Shown here in pieces: positions 7,734 to 15,229 of a stretch of DNA of 23,067 nt; position 1 is the stretch's first letter, and each line of letters starts with the position of its first letter. The stretch lies in NCBI GenBank assembly GCA_031257455.1, contig JAIROQ010000044.1, forward strand, positions 1 to 23,067. Direction: 5' to 3'. Below the pieces are notes generated by a model. It searched no databases. It worked only from the letters and a program-made list of their open reading frames with translations, and was not told where the DNA came from. The DNA comes from Prevotellaceae bacterium (GTDB lineage: Bacteria; Bacteroidota; Bacteroidia; Bacteroidales; UBA932). A program made the position numbers and the translations under genes.

Positions 7734-7743
7734 CCTACCTTTG
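7713..7743 (+). promoter_or_regulatory. typA promoter
   Basis: TACCTTTG at 7736-7743 is a perfect TAnnTTTG -7 box, 21 bases before the ATG at 7765. TTAG at 7713-7716 stands in for the -33 TTTG (three of four bases) with the canonical 19-bp spacer, and it lies inside the ACATTAGC tandem array. Confidence 0.65.
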
Positions 7744-7764
7744 CATCCTTTTTATAAATAGGCT

Positions 7765-9537
7765 ATGCAGAAAATACGAAATATCGCTATCATTGCGCAC
7801 GTGGATCACGGGAAAACCACGCTGGTGGACCGCATGATTTTACAGGGGAAACTTTTCCGCGACAATGAAAAACACGGCGAACTCATTCTCGACAGCAACG
7901 ATTTGGAACGCGAACGCGGTATTACCATTCTGGCAAAAAACGTGTCGGTGCCTTACAAAGACTATAAAATAAATATCATCGATACGCCGGGACATGCCGA
8001 TTTCGGCGGCGAAGTAGAGCGCGTCCTCAATATGGCGGACGGCGTGCTGCTGCTGGTGGACGCCTTTGAAGGCACGATGCCGCAAACACGGTTTGTCCTG
8101 CAAAAGGCGCTGGGATTGGGAAAAAAGCCGATTGTGGTCATCAATAAAGTCGATAAGCCGAATTGCCGCCCCGATGAAGTGAATGAGCAGGTATTCGACT
8201 TGATGTTCAGTTTGCAGGCCACCGAAGAACAGTTGGATTTCAAAACCGTTTACGGCAGCGCCAAGCAGGGCTGGATGTCGCTTGACTGGCGGCGTCCGGC
8301 GGCGGACATCACGCCGTTGCTCGATACGATTTTGGAAGAAATACCCGCGCCGCTCCTCGTGGAAGGCACGCCGCAACTGCTGATTACTTCGTTGGAATAT
8401 TCGCCTTATGTGGGACGCATCGCGATTGGCCGCATCACGCGCGGGACATTGCATTCGGGCATGAATGTGTCGCTCGTGAAACGTGACGGCGCGATGGAAA
8501 AAACCAGAATAAAAGACCTCATGACCTTTGAAGGGCTGGAAAAAACCAGACGCGAAGAGGTACGCTGCGGCGACATCTGCGCGCTGGTCGGCATTGAAGG
8601 CTTTGAAATAGGCGATACCATTGCTGATGACGAAAGCCCCGAAGCCCTGCCGCCCATTGCGGTGGATGAGCCGACAATGAGCATGCTGTTCACGATTAAC
8701 GATTCGCCGTTTTTCGGGCGAGACGGGAAATTCGTTACTTCGCGCCACCTGAAAGAGCGCCTCGAACGGGAATTGGAAAAGAATTTAGCCCTGCGGATCA
8801 AGGACGGCCCTACGGCCGATTCGTTTGTCGTTTACGGGCGCGGCGTGCTGCACCTGAGCGTACTCATCGAAACCATGCGCCGCGAAGGATACGAACTGCA
8901 AGTGGGGCAGCCGAAAGTGATTGATAAAAACATTAACGGCATGCGTTGCGAGCCGGTGGAACATCTTACCATTGACCTGCCGGAAGCGATGGCAGGCAAG
9001 GCTATCGAGCTTTCCACCCGCCGCAAGGGAACGCTGCTGCACATGGAGCGCCGCAGCGAACGGATGCACCTTGATTTCGATATTCCTTCACGCGGATTAA
9101 TCGGCCTGCGCAGCAACCTGCTTACCGCCACGCAGGGCGAAGCGGTCGTAGCACACCGCTTCAAAGACTTCGAGCCTTACAAGGGCGAAATAGAACAGCG
9201 CGTCAATGGCTCGCTCGTGGCCATTGAAACCGGCATGGTGATTGCCTACGCGCTGGATAAACTGCAAGACCGGGGGAAATTCTTTGTCGCGCCGGGCGAG
9301 GAAATATACGCCGGCCAGGTAGTCGGCGAACACACCCGTGCCGGCGACCTGTCCTTAAATCTGTGCAAGACGAAAAAACTAACCAACATACGGGCTTCCG
9401 GCTCTGATGAGAAGCTGAACATCGCCCCGCCCATCCGTTTCAGCCTTGAAGAAGCGTTGGAATATATTCAGGAAGACGAATACGTGGAAGTAACGCCGAA
9501 ATTCATGCGGCTGCGGAAAATCAACTATAAAAGTTAA
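7765..9537 (+). CDS. typA: ribosome-associated GTPase TypA/BipA
   Basis: The 590-residue protein is a full-length translational GTPase of the TypA/BipA family. G1 is AHVDHGKT (11-18), the switch I region has ERERGIT (48-54), G3 is DTPGH (73-77) and G4 is NKVD (127-130). EF-Tu-like domain 2, EF-G-like domains III and V, and the BipA-specific C-terminal domain (from about residue 480, with NLCKTKKLTNIRASGSDEK) are all present. TypA binds the 70S ribosome and supports ribosome assembly and growth under stress or low temperature. It appears monocistronic, with its own promoter at 7713-7743. Its stop codon lies 21 bp from the end of the convergent amidase gene, with no strong terminator between them. 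Confidence 0.97.
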   Translation: MQKIRNIAIIAHVDHGKTTLVDRMILQGKLFRDNEKHGELILDSNDLERERGITILAKNVSVPYKDYKINIIDTPGHADFGGEVERVLNMADGVLLLVDAFEGTMPQTRFVLQKALGLGKKPIVVINKVDKPNCRPDEVNEQVFDLMFSLQATEEQLDFKTVYGSAKQGWMSLDWRRPAADITPLLDTILEEIPAPLLVEGTPQLLITSLEYSPYVGRIAIGRITRGTLHSGMNVSLVKRDGAMEKTRIKDLMTFEGLEKTRREEVRCGDICALVGIEGFEIGDTIADDESPEALPPIAVDEPTMSMLFTINDSPFFGRDGKFVTSRHLKERLERELEKNLALRIKDGPTADSFVVYGRGVLHLSVLIETMRREGYELQVGQPKVIDKNINGMRCEPVEHLTIDLPEAMAGKAIELSTRRKGTLLHMERRSERMHLDFDIPSRGLIGLRSNLLTATQGEAVVAHRFKDFEPYKGEIEQRVNGSLVAIETGMVIAYALDKLQDRGKFFVAPGEEIYAGQVVGEHTRAGDLSLNLCKTKKLTNIRASGSDEKLNIAPPIRFSLEEALEYIQEDEYVEVTPKFMRLRKINYKS

Positions 9538-9558
9538 GACCTGAAAGCGCATCATGCG

Positions 9559-12500
9559 TTACCGGAGGAAATCCAGCAGGTGTTTCATCAGCTCGTCACG
9601 GGCGGATGCTTCTTTGATTGTTTCCAAAGGGAAACCAAGTATGCAGGTTTTGTAGTCGCCGTCATGGGCAATGCCTGCGCTCAGGTTGTTTTCGCTGTAG
9701 CGGAGGATGGTGTAAGTGTTTTCGTCGGCCGGTTCAATGGCGTCCGGCGCTTCCACCGCATAGCAGTCGGGGTTCAGTTCGGTGTGGAATTGATAATGGA
9801 TGCCCCGTGCCGGAAATACAGGCGAAGCAAGGGTTTTTACGTTGCCTGTTACGGCAGCCTGTCCGGTTTGCCATTGGTATTTCAATACCTGTTTCGCAAA
9901 CTGTTTGCCGGCGTCATCGATAGTCCCGGCGTCCCATAAATCAGCGCCGACATACGCGCCGCTGACCAACAGGTTGCCTCCCGCTTGGCAATAGGCCGCC
10001 AGCCTGGCCTGCAAGCTGTCGGGAAAAGCCTTGTAGCGCGGGGGGAAAGCGCCGCGTCCTGTTTTTATTTGCTTTTGTTTGCCGAGAATTAAATTGGCCG
10101 TCCGGTAGCTGTTCATGGGATATTGCCCGTTCATCACGGCTTCGGCGCCGGTCGAAACGAAGGAATAGCCGGCGCGTACTATGGACTGCCCGTGTATAAA
10201 AGGATAATCGAATGTATTGCCGGCAATGACGGTTGTTTCATAATTGGCATTGCTCGCGCCGAACCGTGCGCCGTCATTGCCTGCCCAGGGGATGCGGCGG
10301 CGAAATTCGTACTGGCTGCCGATATAATTATATTGCAGTTTATCGGGTACGCCGTGGTCTTTGAAATCAATAAAGCCCGCCAGACTGTCGCCGGCCGTGA
10401 AGCTGTCGGGGGCGGACACACGGTAAAAACCGTTGATGATTAACGCCACTCCCCGCTCCTCCCTTTTCCGGCAGGCCGAGAGGATTTCGGAAGGGAAACT
10501 TTCGCCGCCATCATTTACCGCCGTAACCTTAAAGCTGTAAATCGTATCTTTTCTTACCGGCACGGTTATTCGCGTACCGCGCACCGGCACGCCGTTATCA
10601 AAATCGCGGTCGTTGATACGGGTATAAAGGATATAGGATTTCGGGACGGCGGTAGGCTCTGACGCATCAACGGCGGGCAGCCATTCCAGTTGCAGCAGCG
10701 TGTCGCCCGCAAAGCGGGAACTGAAAGACGTTACGGGCAGCGGCGTAACCGTGTAGTCGTACTTGTGCTGGTAGGCCATGAACTTTAATATCCCTTTATA
10801 AATTGCGCGGCTCACCGTAAATTGAAAGGCCGGGTCCAGCCCGTAGCGCATGTCGGCGAAATTCTGGTGCGACAGTATTTCGAGCAGCATGGTTGGCGTT
10901 TCCGGCAGGCGCGCTTCGCTGTAAGAGCGATTCCAAATATGGCGGCGCGTCCATTGGGGTTCGTAGTGCCGGCGGATATCCCCCACTATTTCGTCCATAA
11001 TGGAAGACGTCAAATCGCGGGAGAGAATGCGCGGTAGCCCGTTGGCAAATTTTTCGTCATTGAAATGCGTCATGCAGATGCCCAGCGTGCCGATGATAGA
11101 ATCGTTGAAGGTAAGGCCGGCGTCCGAATGGAACGCCATCGCCATGTCCAGCGGGATATGCAACCCGTCTTTCCGGGGAATTACCGGCGAGCCGCCGGCC
11201 AGATAGTTTACCCACAACCCGCGACTTTGGTAGTCGTCTATATAATCGCGCTGTCCTTTGGTGTAGTTATAGACGCTGTCGGGCATCCCCGCCCATTGCA
11301 GCCAGTAGCGCGACCCTTCGGTATAGCGGGGGCGTCCGCCGGTTTCGCCGCCCCGTTCGATGTTTCCCATCCCGCCGCCGATTTTCACCGCATCGGCAGT
11401 GAGCGTCCGCCCGCTTTTTTTGCTTTTATTGGATAAAACAATCTTACCGTGCGCATTCTTTCCTTCCTCAAAAGAAAAGAAGCCTAAAAATATCCATGTC
11501 CCGCCGCCCATCGTCTGGTTGATGCTGAATTCGGTTTCCCCTCCGGCGTGGTACACGATATAACGCGCGTCTGTCGTGGCATTGGGCACATCGGCATAGG
11601 ATATGTACACGGCATACCGTCCCTTTTCGGGTATATCGGGTAGCCATTCGCAAAAACTTTCCATGCCTTTGGCAATGGTCTGCACCTGCCGGAAAGTGCC
11701 CTGCCGGAACGGGTTTTCATTGTCCGTATATATTTCTTTCAAGTGCGCAAATCCCGGCCGTCCGCCGGCGCTCCACTGTTCCTTTGCCGAGATTTCGGAG
11801 TACCCGGAAACAAATGGCGAGGGGTCGTTATCGACAATGATTTCCTGCCGCCGGGTGTCCCGTTCGCGTGGTAAAAACACGGTGGCGCCGGCATTCTCAA
11901 GCATCGGCGCTAAATAAGGCAGCACATAGCTTTGGGTATATAAATCCTCTACCGTTTGAAGGAGGCGGCCGCGTTGCCATGTCCAGCGGGCGAGCCGTTC
12001 TTCATAGTACCACCCGTGACTTTGCCACAGGGCGATATGCCTGTTTTGCAGTCCCCGCTTGACGGTAGCCGGATGTGAAAGGTTTTTTTTGAGTGGAATA
12101 TTCACCTTGTTGGCAAATCGTTCTTTCCGGTGGAGGGCAATGTAATCTTCCACTTTATAGCCGTCTGAGAAAAGTTCTATCCGGTGTTTCCGCAGGCTTT
12201 CGGGCAGCAGGGCTTTGACCTGTGCATACAGGCTGTCCACCAGCTGCCGGTCAAACCGGGCATAAGAGAGGGGAACGCTGGCGAACAGTTGCAGTGTCTT
12301 CCGTTCGAGCTTCAAGGAGTCAATCGTAATATCGTGGATGCGGATTTGCCTGCGGATGACGCCGGACAAGGCTGCGCCCAGCGTATCGGTTATTTCTTTC
12401 GGTATTTCCTTTTCATAGCGCAACAGCCCGATAAAGCCGTCTCCGCCGGTGTAGATACATTCCCGGTCGTTCAGCGGGTACACGGTGTTGATAATGGCAT

Positions 12501-13632
12501 TCCCGATTTTATGTTTCCAGAGCAGCCGTCCGCTCCGGCCGTCAAGGGCGAAGACGAGGCCGTTCTTGGTGCTGCCATATACCACGCCGCCGCATTCCAC
12601 CGGCATTGACGGCGCATGGTCGTAACCATAGCCGACATTGGTTGTCCACAGGCGTTGCGGCACATCGGCAGTAGCCGAGAAACAAACCACGCTATCCTGC
12701 ATGGTCTTGCTGTATATCCGTTCCCCGTCTGCGGAGAGGCCGATGGTTTCACGTACGGTTGCTTCATTGGTACGCCATACGGTTGTTCCGGTTTGCGCGT
12801 CTATGGCGGTCAGGAAGCGGTCGGGAGCGGTGATGAAGATTTTCCCGTGCGCCGCTACCGGCCACACGGCCGCCGGGGAAAAGAGCATGCCCAGACGTCC
12901 GCCGCGCCATGTCCAGCGCAGTGCGCCGGTATGTTTGTCCAGCGCATACAATGTTTCGTCCCATGCGCCGAAGATGACGGCGTCATCATAGAGCAGCGGG
13001 CGTGTTTCGATGTAGCCTTTCACGCCTGTAAATGCCCATACCGGCTGCCCGGTAGTAAGGTCGAGTGCGCGGAAGGTATGGTCGCTTGCGCCGATGTAAA
13101 CGGTATTGCCGTCTATCACCGCCGCGCCCAGCACGGCTTCGCCGGCGGCAAACTTCCACAACAGCGCGCCGGTAACGGGATGAAGGCAATAAATGTATTT
13201 GTCAGCTGCGCCGAAAACCACTGCCTTTTCATTGACCGCCGCCGTGCCTACTATTCTGGCAGTCGGCAGTTGGCAGTGGCCAGTAGGCAGTGCTGACGCC
13301 ACTGTGGACAATACACTGTCTACTGCGACTGCATACTGCATACTGTTTACTGCGACTGCATACTGCATACTGTCCACTGCCGACTGCCGACTGCCCACTG
13401 CCCACTGCCCACTGCCCACTGCCCACTGCATACTGCCACTGAAGGCTGCCATCGTCCAAAGAATAGCAGGAGAACACCCCATTGTCATCCCCCACATATA
13501 CCCTATTATTATATACCGCCGGCGAGGCATAGAATGGGGAACGAATAGCGAATGGAGAGTGGAGAGTGGAGAATGGAGAATGGGCTGTCGCCACCGTGCG
13601 CTTGTCGTCATTCTCCATTCTCCACTCTCCAC
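9559..13632 (-). CDS. secreted amidase/golvesin protein, C-terminal part of split gene
   Basis: Genuine coding begins at about residue 127 (near 13257); residues 1-126 are an out-of-frame reading of the upstream gene and of a repeat array. Domains in order: a PQQ-type beta-propeller (about 127-405, with ALLWKF, QPVWAF, ALRWTW, RLLWKH repeats); the first half of an N-acetylmuramoyl-L-alanine amidase-like fold (531-605, LWQSHG and ERDTRR); an inserted golvesin-type beta-sandwich (about 620-755, [12 protein letters not shown] and LTADAVKI); the second amidase half (770-955, AFHSDAG and [13 protein letters not shown]); FN3 (965-1055); and a C-terminal GATase-like domain ([21 protein letters not shown]). 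Bacteroidales proteins of this type are often called golvesin-domain or xanthan-lyase-like; cell-wall cleavage is the likelier role. It is in a different frame from the gene at 13229-14818, of which it is the continuation. Confidence 0.8.
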   Translation of the reverse strand: MESGEWRMTTSARWRQPILHSPLSTLHSLFVPHSMPRRRYIIIGYMWGMTMGCSPAILWTMAAFSGSMQWAVGSGQWAVGSRQSAVDSMQYAVAVNSMQYAVAVDSVLSTVASALPTGHCQLPTARIVGTAAVNEKAVVFGAADKYIYCLHPVTGALLWKFAAGEAVLGAAVIDGNTVYIGASDHTFRALDLTTGQPVWAFTGVKGYIETRPLLYDDAVIFGAWDETLYALDKHTGALRWTWRGGRLGMLFSPAAVWPVAAHGKIFITAPDRFLTAIDAQTGTTVWRTNEATVRETIGLSADGERIYSKTMQDSVVCFSATADVPQRLWTTNVGYGYDHAPSMPVECGGVVYGSTKNGLVFALDGRSGRLLWKHKIGNAIINTVYPLNDRECIYTGGDGFIGLLRYEKEIPKEITDTLGAALSGVIRRQIRIHDITIDSLKLERKTLQLFASVPLSYARFDRQLVDSLYAQVKALLPESLRKHRIELFSDGYKVEDYIALHRKERFANKVNIPLKKNLSHPATVKRGLQNRHIALWQSHGWYYEERLARWTWQRGRLLQTVEDLYTQSYVLPYLAPMLENAGATVFLPRERDTRRQEIIVDNDPSPFVSGYSEISAKEQWSAGGRPGFAHLKEIYTDNENPFRQGTFRQVQTIAKGMESFCEWLPDIPEKGRYAVYISYADVPNATTDARYIVYHAGGETEFSINQTMGGGTWIFLGFFSFEEGKNAHGKIVLSNKSKKSGRTLTADAVKIGGGMGNIERGGETGGRPRYTEGSRYWLQWAGMPDSVYNYTKGQRDYIDDYQSRGLWVNYLAGGSPVIPRKDGLHIPLDMAMAFHSDAGLTFNDSIIGTLGICMTHFNDEKFANGLPRILSRDLTSSIMDEIVGDIRRHYEPQWTRRHIWNRSYSEARLPETPTMLLEILSHQNFADMRYGLDPAFQFTVSRAIYKGILKFMAYQHKYDYTVTPLPVTSFSSRFAGDTLLQLEWLPAVDASEPTAVPKSYILYTRINDRDFDNGVPVRGTRITVPVRKDTIYSFKVTAVNDGGESFPSEILSACRKREERGVALIINGFYRVSAPDSFTAGDSLAGFIDFKDHGVPDKLQYNYIGSQYEFRRRIPWAGNDGARFGASNANYETTVIAGNTFDYPFIHGQSIVRAGYSFVSTGAEAVMNGQYPMNSYRTANLILGKQKQIKTGRGAFPPRYKAFPDSLQARLAAYCQAGGNLLVSGAYVGADLWDAGTIDDAGKQFAKQVLKYQWQTGQAAVTGNVKTLASPVFPARGIHYQFHTELNPDCYAVEAPDAIEPADENTYTILRYSENNLSAGIAHDGDYKTCILGFPLETIKEASARDELMKHLLDFLR

Positions 13633-14818
13633 TCTCCATTCTCCAGACTTCCCGCACCTGCGGATATTGCGTATTCACGGAAAGGTCGTAGCCGGTGCAG
13701 GCCACAGGGAAAGGCCGGTAATATTTTTCAGTCATGGAATATGCGCCCCAGCGGCGCATTCTCCGAGTGGAGAATGGAGAATGGAGAGTGGAGAGTGTCT
13801 TTTGAGTGGAGAATGGAGAACGGAGAGTGTCTTTTGAGGCGTCAGCCAATTCTCCATTCTCCACTCTCCACTCTCCATTCGCTAACCATTCTCCATTGGG
13901 TTTGCGTTCGTACACGATGATGCTGTCGGCGGTAACGTCAAATACCGAATAACCGCCTGTACTGTCCTCCGAATCGCGCAGGTTGGAACGGCAGATGAAA
14001 GCCGGAATACCATCGTAGGAATATAGCCGGTTACTGTGGTAATGCCCGCCGATAAAGGCTTTGATATTGTACCGGCGTACTACATTTGTCAGGTCGCACC
14101 AGTTATCCACATCTTCGTCCCGCAGGGGATAGTGGGTTACCAGTATCACCGGCTGTTGGCGGTTTTCAGTAGGCAGTAGGCTGTTTTCAGTAGGCAGTGC
14201 TGACGCCGACTGCCCACTGCCTACTGCCAACTGCGACTGCCCACTGCCGACTGCCGACTGCTGACTGCCTGCTGCCGACTGCCTACTGTCTACTGCCGAC
14301 TGCCTACTGTCTACTGCTGCCAGTTCCCGCCGCAGCCAGTCAATGTCTGCCGGCGAAATATGCCCGTCCATCATGCGGATAATCGGGCCGGTATTGAAGC
14401 CGAAGAAGCGTATGCCGCCGTGTTCAAAGTCGAACCGCTCGGCGCCGAAGATATGCCCGAAATCGGTAGCGCCCGATTCGCTCCATTTGGTTTCATGGTT
14501 GCCGGGAATAGCGTAATATTTCACGTGCAGTTGGTCTAACAGGTTTTTCGCTTTTTGCAGCGATTCGCGGTCGCCCGATTCGGTGAGGTCGCCGGTGGCC
14601 AGCACGAACCGAATGGTGGTATCGGCATTGATATCATCGACCGTACGCCGCAAATCCTCTTCGGGCTGGGGATTATTCCGGTTCAGGTGCGTATCGGTGA
14701 CTACAGCAAAGCGCATGGCAGTGGCAGTGGGCAGTTGGCAGTAGCAGTAGGCAGTCGGCAGCAGGCAGCAGGCAGTGGCCGTTAACAGGGGCAGTAGGCG
14801 GTTGGCAGTTGGTTTCAT
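13229..14818 (-). CDS. metallophosphoesterase, N-terminal part of split gene
   Basis: This 529-residue frame encodes a calcineurin-like phosphoesterase: D42-x-H44, G76-D77, G106-N107-H108-E109, H229 and G258-H259-x-H261 cover the dimetal site. The N-terminal 34 residues are hydrophobic, Cys- and Leu-rich and encoded by a heptamer array; they resemble a signal peptide, while [10 protein letters not shown] at 35 could be the ancestral start. Repeat-encoded insertions lie at about 169-222 (inside the phosphoesterase domain, before H229), 307-353, 391-426 and 463-520. The frame then enters the propeller ([17 protein letters not shown] at about 431-447, DGSLQWQY) and breaks in the array at 13258-13440, ending at a stop just beyond. 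The propeller continues in the other frame, so this was one gene. The current product may be secreted, with an incomplete propeller. Confidence 0.8.
   Translation of the reverse strand: MKPTANRLLPLLTATACCLLPTAYCYCQLPTATAMRFAVVTDTHLNRNNPQPEEDLRRTVDDINADTTIRFVLATGDLTESGDRESLQKAKNLLDQLHVKYYAIPGNHETKWSESGATDFGHIFGAERFDFEHGGIRFFGFNTGPIIRMMDGHISPADIDWLRRELAAVDSRQSAVDSRQSAAGSQQSAVGSGQSQLAVGSGQSASALPTENSLLPTENRQQPVILVTHYPLRDEDVDNWCDLTNVVRRYNIKAFIGGHYHSNRLYSYDGIPAFICRSNLRDSEDSTGGYSVFDVTADSIIVYERKPNGEWLANGEWRVENGELADASKDTLRSPFSTQKTLSTLHSPFSTRRMRRWGAYSMTEKYYRPFPVACTGYDLSVNTQYPQVREVWRMESGEWRMENDDKRTVATAHSPFSTLHSPFAIRSPFYASPAVYNNRVYVGDDNGVFSCYSLDDGSLQWQYAVGSGQWAVGSGQSAVGSGQYAVCSRSKQYAVCSRSRQCIVHSGVSTAYWPLPTADCQNSRHGGGQ
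13258..13440. repeat. ACTGCC-type heptamer array at frame break
   Basis: Tandem 7-bp units, mostly ACTGCC plus one variable base on the plus strand, cover this tract. Five perfect CCACTGC copies lie at 13395-13429, flanked by CGACTGC, CGACTGC and ATACTGC. A GCTGACGCC (inverse of GGCGTCAGC) at 13292-13300 interrupts it. In the gene's direction three units make a seven-residue peptide repeat ([21 protein letters not shown]). No frame of the unit contains a stop. Confidence 0.95.
13547..13643. repeat. GGAGAAT array forming a 33-bp inverted repeat
   Basis: Two blocks of GGAGAGT/GGAGAAT heptamers face each other: 13550-13582 and 13609-13641 are perfect reverse complements of 33 bases, with a 26-base spacer. 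The whole tract is inside the open frame of the phosphoesterase gene and is translated as GEWRMEN and HSPFST repeats. A second copy of the left arm in inverse orientation lies at 13849-13883. Confidence 0.92.
13767..13885. repeat. GGAGAAT/GGAGAGT array with GGCGTCAGCC in coding sequence
   Basis: Heptamer blocks in one orientation (about 13767-13836) contain an imperfect longer duplication that ends each time in GTGTCTTTTGAG. GGCGTCAGCC follows at 13838-13847, then heptamers in the opposite orientation at 13848-13882. The 35 bases at 13849-13883 are the exact reverse complement of 13547-13581. Stop-free in the coding frame. Confidence 0.9.
14164..14325. repeat. ACTGCC-type heptamer array inside phosphoesterase domain
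   Basis: GGCAGTA/ACTGCCT/ACTGCCG units fill this tract, with GCTGACGCC at 14199-14207 dividing two orientations (AGGCAGT on the left, ACTGCCN on the right). It adds about 53 residues (169-222; SAVDSRQ, AVGSGQS, TENSLLP) between WLRREL and PVILVTHYP of the catalytic domain without shifting the frame. Confidence 0.92.
14714..14815. repeat. heptamer array encoding the N-terminal peptide
   Basis: GGCAGTN-type units (GGCAGTG, GGCAGTA, GGCAGCA) occupy the first 34 codons of the phosphoesterase gene. Read on the minus strand they give the hydrophobic, Leu/Cys/Thr-rich peptide that stands where a secretion signal is expected. Confidence 0.88.
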
Positions 14819-14837
14819 GTTAATGTGGTTTTATTAG

Positions 14838-14984
14838 TTTAAGGTTTAAAGTTTAAGGTTTAAAGTTTAAGGTTGGCTGACGCCATTGTTCATTATTCAC
14901 TGTTCACTGTTCCTTGTCGTCCCGTAGGGACGGGAAGGCCATTTTCTGCATAAGTCGTAAGTCATAAGTCGTAAGTCGTAAGTC
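14838..14984. repeat. intergenic heptamer blocks and small palindromes
   Basis: Upstream of the phosphoesterase gene lie TTTAAGG/TTTAAAG heptamers (14838-14873), the inverse motif GGCTGACGCC at 14875-14884, TTCACTG heptamers (14892-14912), the palindrome CGTCCC-GTA-GGGACG at 14918-14932, and GTAAGTC/ATAAGTC heptamers (14950-14984). Together with the next two entries they fill the 411-bp gap 14819-15229, which holds no gene that I can see. Confidence 0.88.
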
Positions 14985-14987
14985 CTC

Positions 14988-15105
14988 ACCCGTTTATCGG
15001 GTATGGACAATTCCGGTCATCGCAACCGTCCAGTTGCGGTCATCGCAACCGTCCAGTTGCGACCATCGCAACCGCCCAGTTGCGACCATCGCAACCGCCC
15101 AGTTG
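14988..15105. repeat. short palindrome and 4 x 23-bp tandem repeat
   Basis: ACCCG-tttat-CGGGT (14988-15002) precedes four contiguous 23-bp units at 15014-15036, 15037-15059, 15060-15082 and 15083-15105. Units 1-2 and units 3-4 form two near-identical pairs differing at three positions (GGT/GAC-type and GTCC/GCCC-type changes). Each unit contains an imperfect palindrome CAACC..AGTTG. There are no unique spacers, so this is not a CRISPR array. Confidence 0.92.
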
Positions 15106-15109
15106 TTTA

Positions 15110-15137
15110 GTAGGGGCGTTGCGCGCAATGCCCCTAC
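15110..15137. repeat. 28-bp palindrome, REP-like or terminator hairpin
   Basis: GTAGGGGC at the left pairs with GCCCCTAC at the right around TTGCGCGCAA; the 28-bp palindrome has only one non-Watson-Crick pair (G:T at positions 9 and 20). Palindromes with GTAGGGGC ends are of the dispersed REP-like kind I recall from Bacteroidetes. It could also terminate transcription between the serine-hydrolase and phosphoesterase genes. Confidence 0.7.
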
Positions 15138-15154
15138 TTGTTGATTTGTTTAGT

Positions 15155-15229
15155 AGCGTCAGCCAAATCTGTAAATCCATAAATCGTATTGGCGTCAGCC
15201 AAAATAGTCAATAGTCAATAATTAAATAG
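15155..15229. repeat. array with two GCGTCAGCC motifs
   Basis: AGCGTCAGCC (15155-15164) is followed by a degenerate AAATCTGT/AAATCCAT array, then GGCGTCAGCC (15191-15200), then AATAGTC heptamers running into the stop codon of the serine-hydrolase gene at 15230-15232. Confidence 0.88.

Larger units (their letters stand above)
9559..14818 (-). other. interrupted or phase-variable composite gene
   Basis: The two frames above are the halves of a single architecture: phosphoesterase, propeller, amidase with golvesin insert, FN3, C-terminal domain. Both frames are open across the five CCACTGC heptamers at 13395-13429. Codon registers differ by one base, so removing one 7-bp unit (or adding two) joins them into a continuous frame of 1750 codons plus stop. 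This follows from the coordinates. Whether the cell exploits it as an on/off switch, whether the gene is simply decaying, or whether the repeat count is an assembly error cannot be told here. Confidence 0.7.

Noticed and set aside
7840..8748. Minus-strand frame of 302 codons within typA
   Set aside because: It is a shadow of the well-conserved typA frame; the translation is His/Arg-rich and featureless.
13258..13632. N-terminal 126 residues of the 9559-13632 frame as real protein
   Set aside because: The other frame here encodes clear propeller sequence ([12 protein letters not shown]), so this part is out of frame.
13193..13837. Plus-strand frame of 214 codons
   Set aside because: It is kept open only because the heptamer units have no stops on either strand; the translation is LPTAHC and SPLSTLHS repeats.
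15014..15105. CRISPR array
   Set aside because: The 23-bp units are contiguous with no unique spacers, and no cas genes are nearby.
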